A stretch of DNA of 64,000 bases from Cytophagaceae bacterium (lineage in GTDB: Bacteria; Bacteroidota; Bacteroidia; Cytophagales; Spirosomataceae): assembly GCA_027486845.1 (NCBI GenBank), contig JAIXOL010000033.1, positions 108,310 to 172,309 on the forward strand, in the 5' to 3' direction. The position numbers were made by a program, and so were the translations under genes. Under the pieces are notes generated by a model. It did not search any database, was not told where the DNA came from, and worked only from the letters and a program-made list of their open reading frames with translations. This document shows, piece by piece, positions 62,647 to 64,000 of the stretch (position 1 is its first letter; the number at the start of each line of letters is the position of its first letter).

Positions 62647-63420
62647 ATGAATAAAATAACTAAATATATATCAGTTGCCTGTATTTTTATGGCGATGATA
62701 GCTTGCGAGAAGACACTCCTAGATGATAATATTCAGTGGCAATACAGCGACCCAAGTAATGCCAATCTGAAAGTTTTAAATGCTTACACCTCAAATGTGC
62801 CTGCTGGAGCTCCAGGTGTCGGTGTAACAAGGTTTTATGTTTATCAAGAAAAGACTAAACTTAATGGAAATGCCCTTACTGCACCAGGCTCTTGGCCAAG
62901 TACGGCAACCTATGCTTCGATAAAAGCGGGAAAAGCTAATTATTTCTTACTACTTGACCGCCGAGTAGGTAATGACTACGGCACTTACGTAAAAGGAGAC
63001 ACTGCTTTTAAAGCAAACCTTGATTTGCAAGCAGGGAAATTCTATACTGCCTTTTTGGTTGGTGCTTCACCAACGCAGGAAGTAATGCTTGTTGAAGACG
63101 AAATGATAGAACCAGCAGTAGGTAAGTATAGATTACGGATTGCCAATTTAGTTCCAGACCCTGCACGCCCGATTGATGTTTACTCTCGAAGAGAAAAAAG
63201 AAAGATTGTAACGGGACTTGACTATAAAAAAGTAGGTGGTTTTATAGAGTTGTCTATACCAACTATTAGTGATACGCTTGACGTTTTTGATGCAACCAGC
63301 CCAACAAAAGCATTGTATTTTGCAACTTTCTTACCTGTTAGCAAGAAAGTTTATACTTTTTATGCTCAAGGTAGAAGGGGGTTTAGAACCGAAGGGCTTA
63401 ATATTTATGTCAATCGATAA
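62647..63420 (+). CDS. DUF4397-like lipoprotein
   Basis: 257 residues with a lipoprotein signal ending IAC (Cys near residue 20). The remainder is beta-rich with the typical DUF4397 phrases YRLRIANLVPDPARPIDVYSRREKRKIVTGLDYKKVGGFIEL near residues 160-200 and KAGKANYFLLLD. These are surface or periplasmic Ig/jelly-roll-like domains. Third gene of the SusCD unit, it may assist ligand binding; a terminator ends the unit. No enzyme activity is suggested. Confidence 0.8.
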   Translation: MNKITKYISVACIFMAMIACEKTLLDDNIQWQYSDPSNANLKVLNAYTSNVPAGAPGVGVTRFYVYQEKTKLNGNALTAPGSWPSTATYASIKAGKANYFLLLDRRVGNDYGTYVKGDTAFKANLDLQAGKFYTAFLVGASPTQEVMLVEDEMIEPAVGKYRLRIANLVPDPARPIDVYSRREKRKIVTGLDYKKVGGFIELSIPTISDTLDVFDATSPTKALYFATFLPVSKKVYTFYAQGRRGFRTEGLNIYVNR

Positions 63421-63440
63421 GATTGTTTCTACAAAATATT

Positions 63441-63487
63441 ATTGAGAACTGAAAAGAGGATAGTTTTTTCTCTTTTCAGTTCTCAAT
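63441..63487 (+). terminator. Strong intrinsic terminator of the second SusCD unit
   Basis: Perfect 18-bp stem (63441-63458 and 63470-63487; ATTGAGAACTG.../...CAGTTCTCAAT) with an 11-nt loop containing T residues, 20 bp after the DUF4397 gene. Confidence 0.85.
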
Positions 63488-63559
63488 AGTGTTTTAATCA
63501 TGTTCCAACGAAGTCACACATCTGTTTAATTTATGTAAAGCATCCGTACTACAAGCACT

Positions 63560-63842
63560 TTAAGAAGATTCAGCTTCCCAAATTTGAGGCATATAAGAGC
63601 CACAATCATTAATGATATCCCAAATATCAAAAAAACTTCGCCCCGCTGTCCTGCTCCAAAATGCCACCAAGCTTTACATACATCTTTGGATACTCTTGAA
63701 GTAATGTTCGCCAACCTAAACATATACGTGTCATCACAAAATGATGAACATTCATTATATAGACTAAAACAACTTTCCATACCGCCTCGATTGTCGCCAC
63801 TCCAATACATGTTTGAGAAGTAGATTTATTGTATGTTATCAA
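63560..63842 (-). pseudogene. Possible broken small gene of unknown kind
   Basis: A 71-residue minus-strand frame (63842 to 63627) stops just after a homopolymer of seven T (minus strand, 63629-63635). Shifting one frame across that run continues the reading for about 23 residues (ending IWEAESS near 63560). The joined protein would be about 95 residues and is not recognised. The remaining 63843-64000 shows no feature. Chance open frames overlap on both strands, so support is weak. Confidence 0.2.
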
Positions 63843-64000
63843 AACAAAAAAAGTAGAAATATCGTATTTTTCATAATGTCGTTCAGGGTTTGTTCATAAA
63901 AATAAACTTACTTAAAAATTGCTGGTATTAACTTCCAATTTTTACTTAATTTTTCTCTGAGGCTGGATTTATTACCCTCTTGCTTTTCTAATAAATTACA

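Noticed and set aside
63526..63842. Overlapping small frames as three real genes
   Set aside because: They overlap on both strands and have no recognisable motifs; only a tentative broken-gene reading is kept, at low confidence.
1..64000. CRISPR array, tRNA, rRNA, prophage or transposase
   Set aside because: No regularly spaced repeats, no clover-leaf-like tRNA sequence, and no integrase or DDE transposase motifs were seen in the intergenic regions or frames.

Overview
This 64 kb window is AT-rich chromosomal DNA from a member of the Bacteroidota, most likely order Cytophagales (genus not determined). The evidence is two SusC/SusD outer-membrane uptake pairs, two further TonB-dependent receptors with CarboxypepD_reg-like N-termini, DUF3078 and DUF4397 proteins, weak Shine-Dalgarno sequences, a -33/-7 type promoter (TTTG and TATATTTG upstream of 33777), and a division cluster in the order ftsW-murG-X-ftsQ-ftsA-ftsZ. 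I saw no rRNA, tRNA, CRISPR array, prophage or insertion sequence.

Layout. 1-7.7 kb: the 3' part of an ABC ATPase gene, a TPR membrane protein, psd, a YraN-type protein, a DsbA/FrnE-like oxidoreductase, manC and a DUF3089 hydrolase-like protein. 7.8-15.5 kb: a TonB-dependent receptor with a large Ala-rich insertion, icd, a Gfo/Idh/MocA oxidoreductase, ndk and a HGSNAT/NagX-like membrane acyltransferase. 15.6-27.6 kb: a gluconate-type locus with an FGGY kinase paralogue whose ATP-site motifs have diverged, an AraC regulator, SusC, SusD, 6-phosphogluconate dehydrogenase, an intact-looking gluconokinase, a metallophosphoesterase and a beta-propeller protein. 27.9-38.6 kb: mutS2, recF, a sugar MFS transporter, an exported RidA-like protein, an M1 peptidase, and an acyl-CoA dehydrogenase with an SCP2-domain protein. 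38.9-42.0 kb: an ECF-type sigma factor with a hydrophobic tail, a 55-residue protein, an MscS-like channel, a DUF3078 protein and a short MscL, which looks like a membrane-tension or osmotic-stress group. 42.3-49.4 kb: the division cluster, in which the gene between murG and ftsQ (often murC in this phylum) resembles an aminoacyl-tRNA-protein transferase (ATE/Bpt). 49.4-57.6 kb: a MarR regulator divergent from a TonB-dependent receptor, serS, an aspartate kinase, an AbiEii/DUF6922 toxin-antitoxin-like pair, ribH and a TPR protein. 57.9-63.4 kb: a second SusC/SusD pair with a DUF4397 lipoprotein.

The observations I rate highest are: (1) a 26-bp element, 25/26 identical, in the same orientation 55-56 nt upstream of two distant genes (the receptor at 7822 and the SCP2 gene ending at 38565), which suggests a shared regulator for lipid-related genes; (2) the FGGY paralogue at 15633, which keeps sugar-side and catalytic-base residues but departs from consensus at all three nucleotide-binding motifs, beside an AraC gene and opposite an intact paralogue; (3) the ATE/Bpt-like gene inside the division cluster; (4) the sigma/MscS/DUF3078/MscL neighbourhood. 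Functional statements come from motif reading by eye; no database search was possible.
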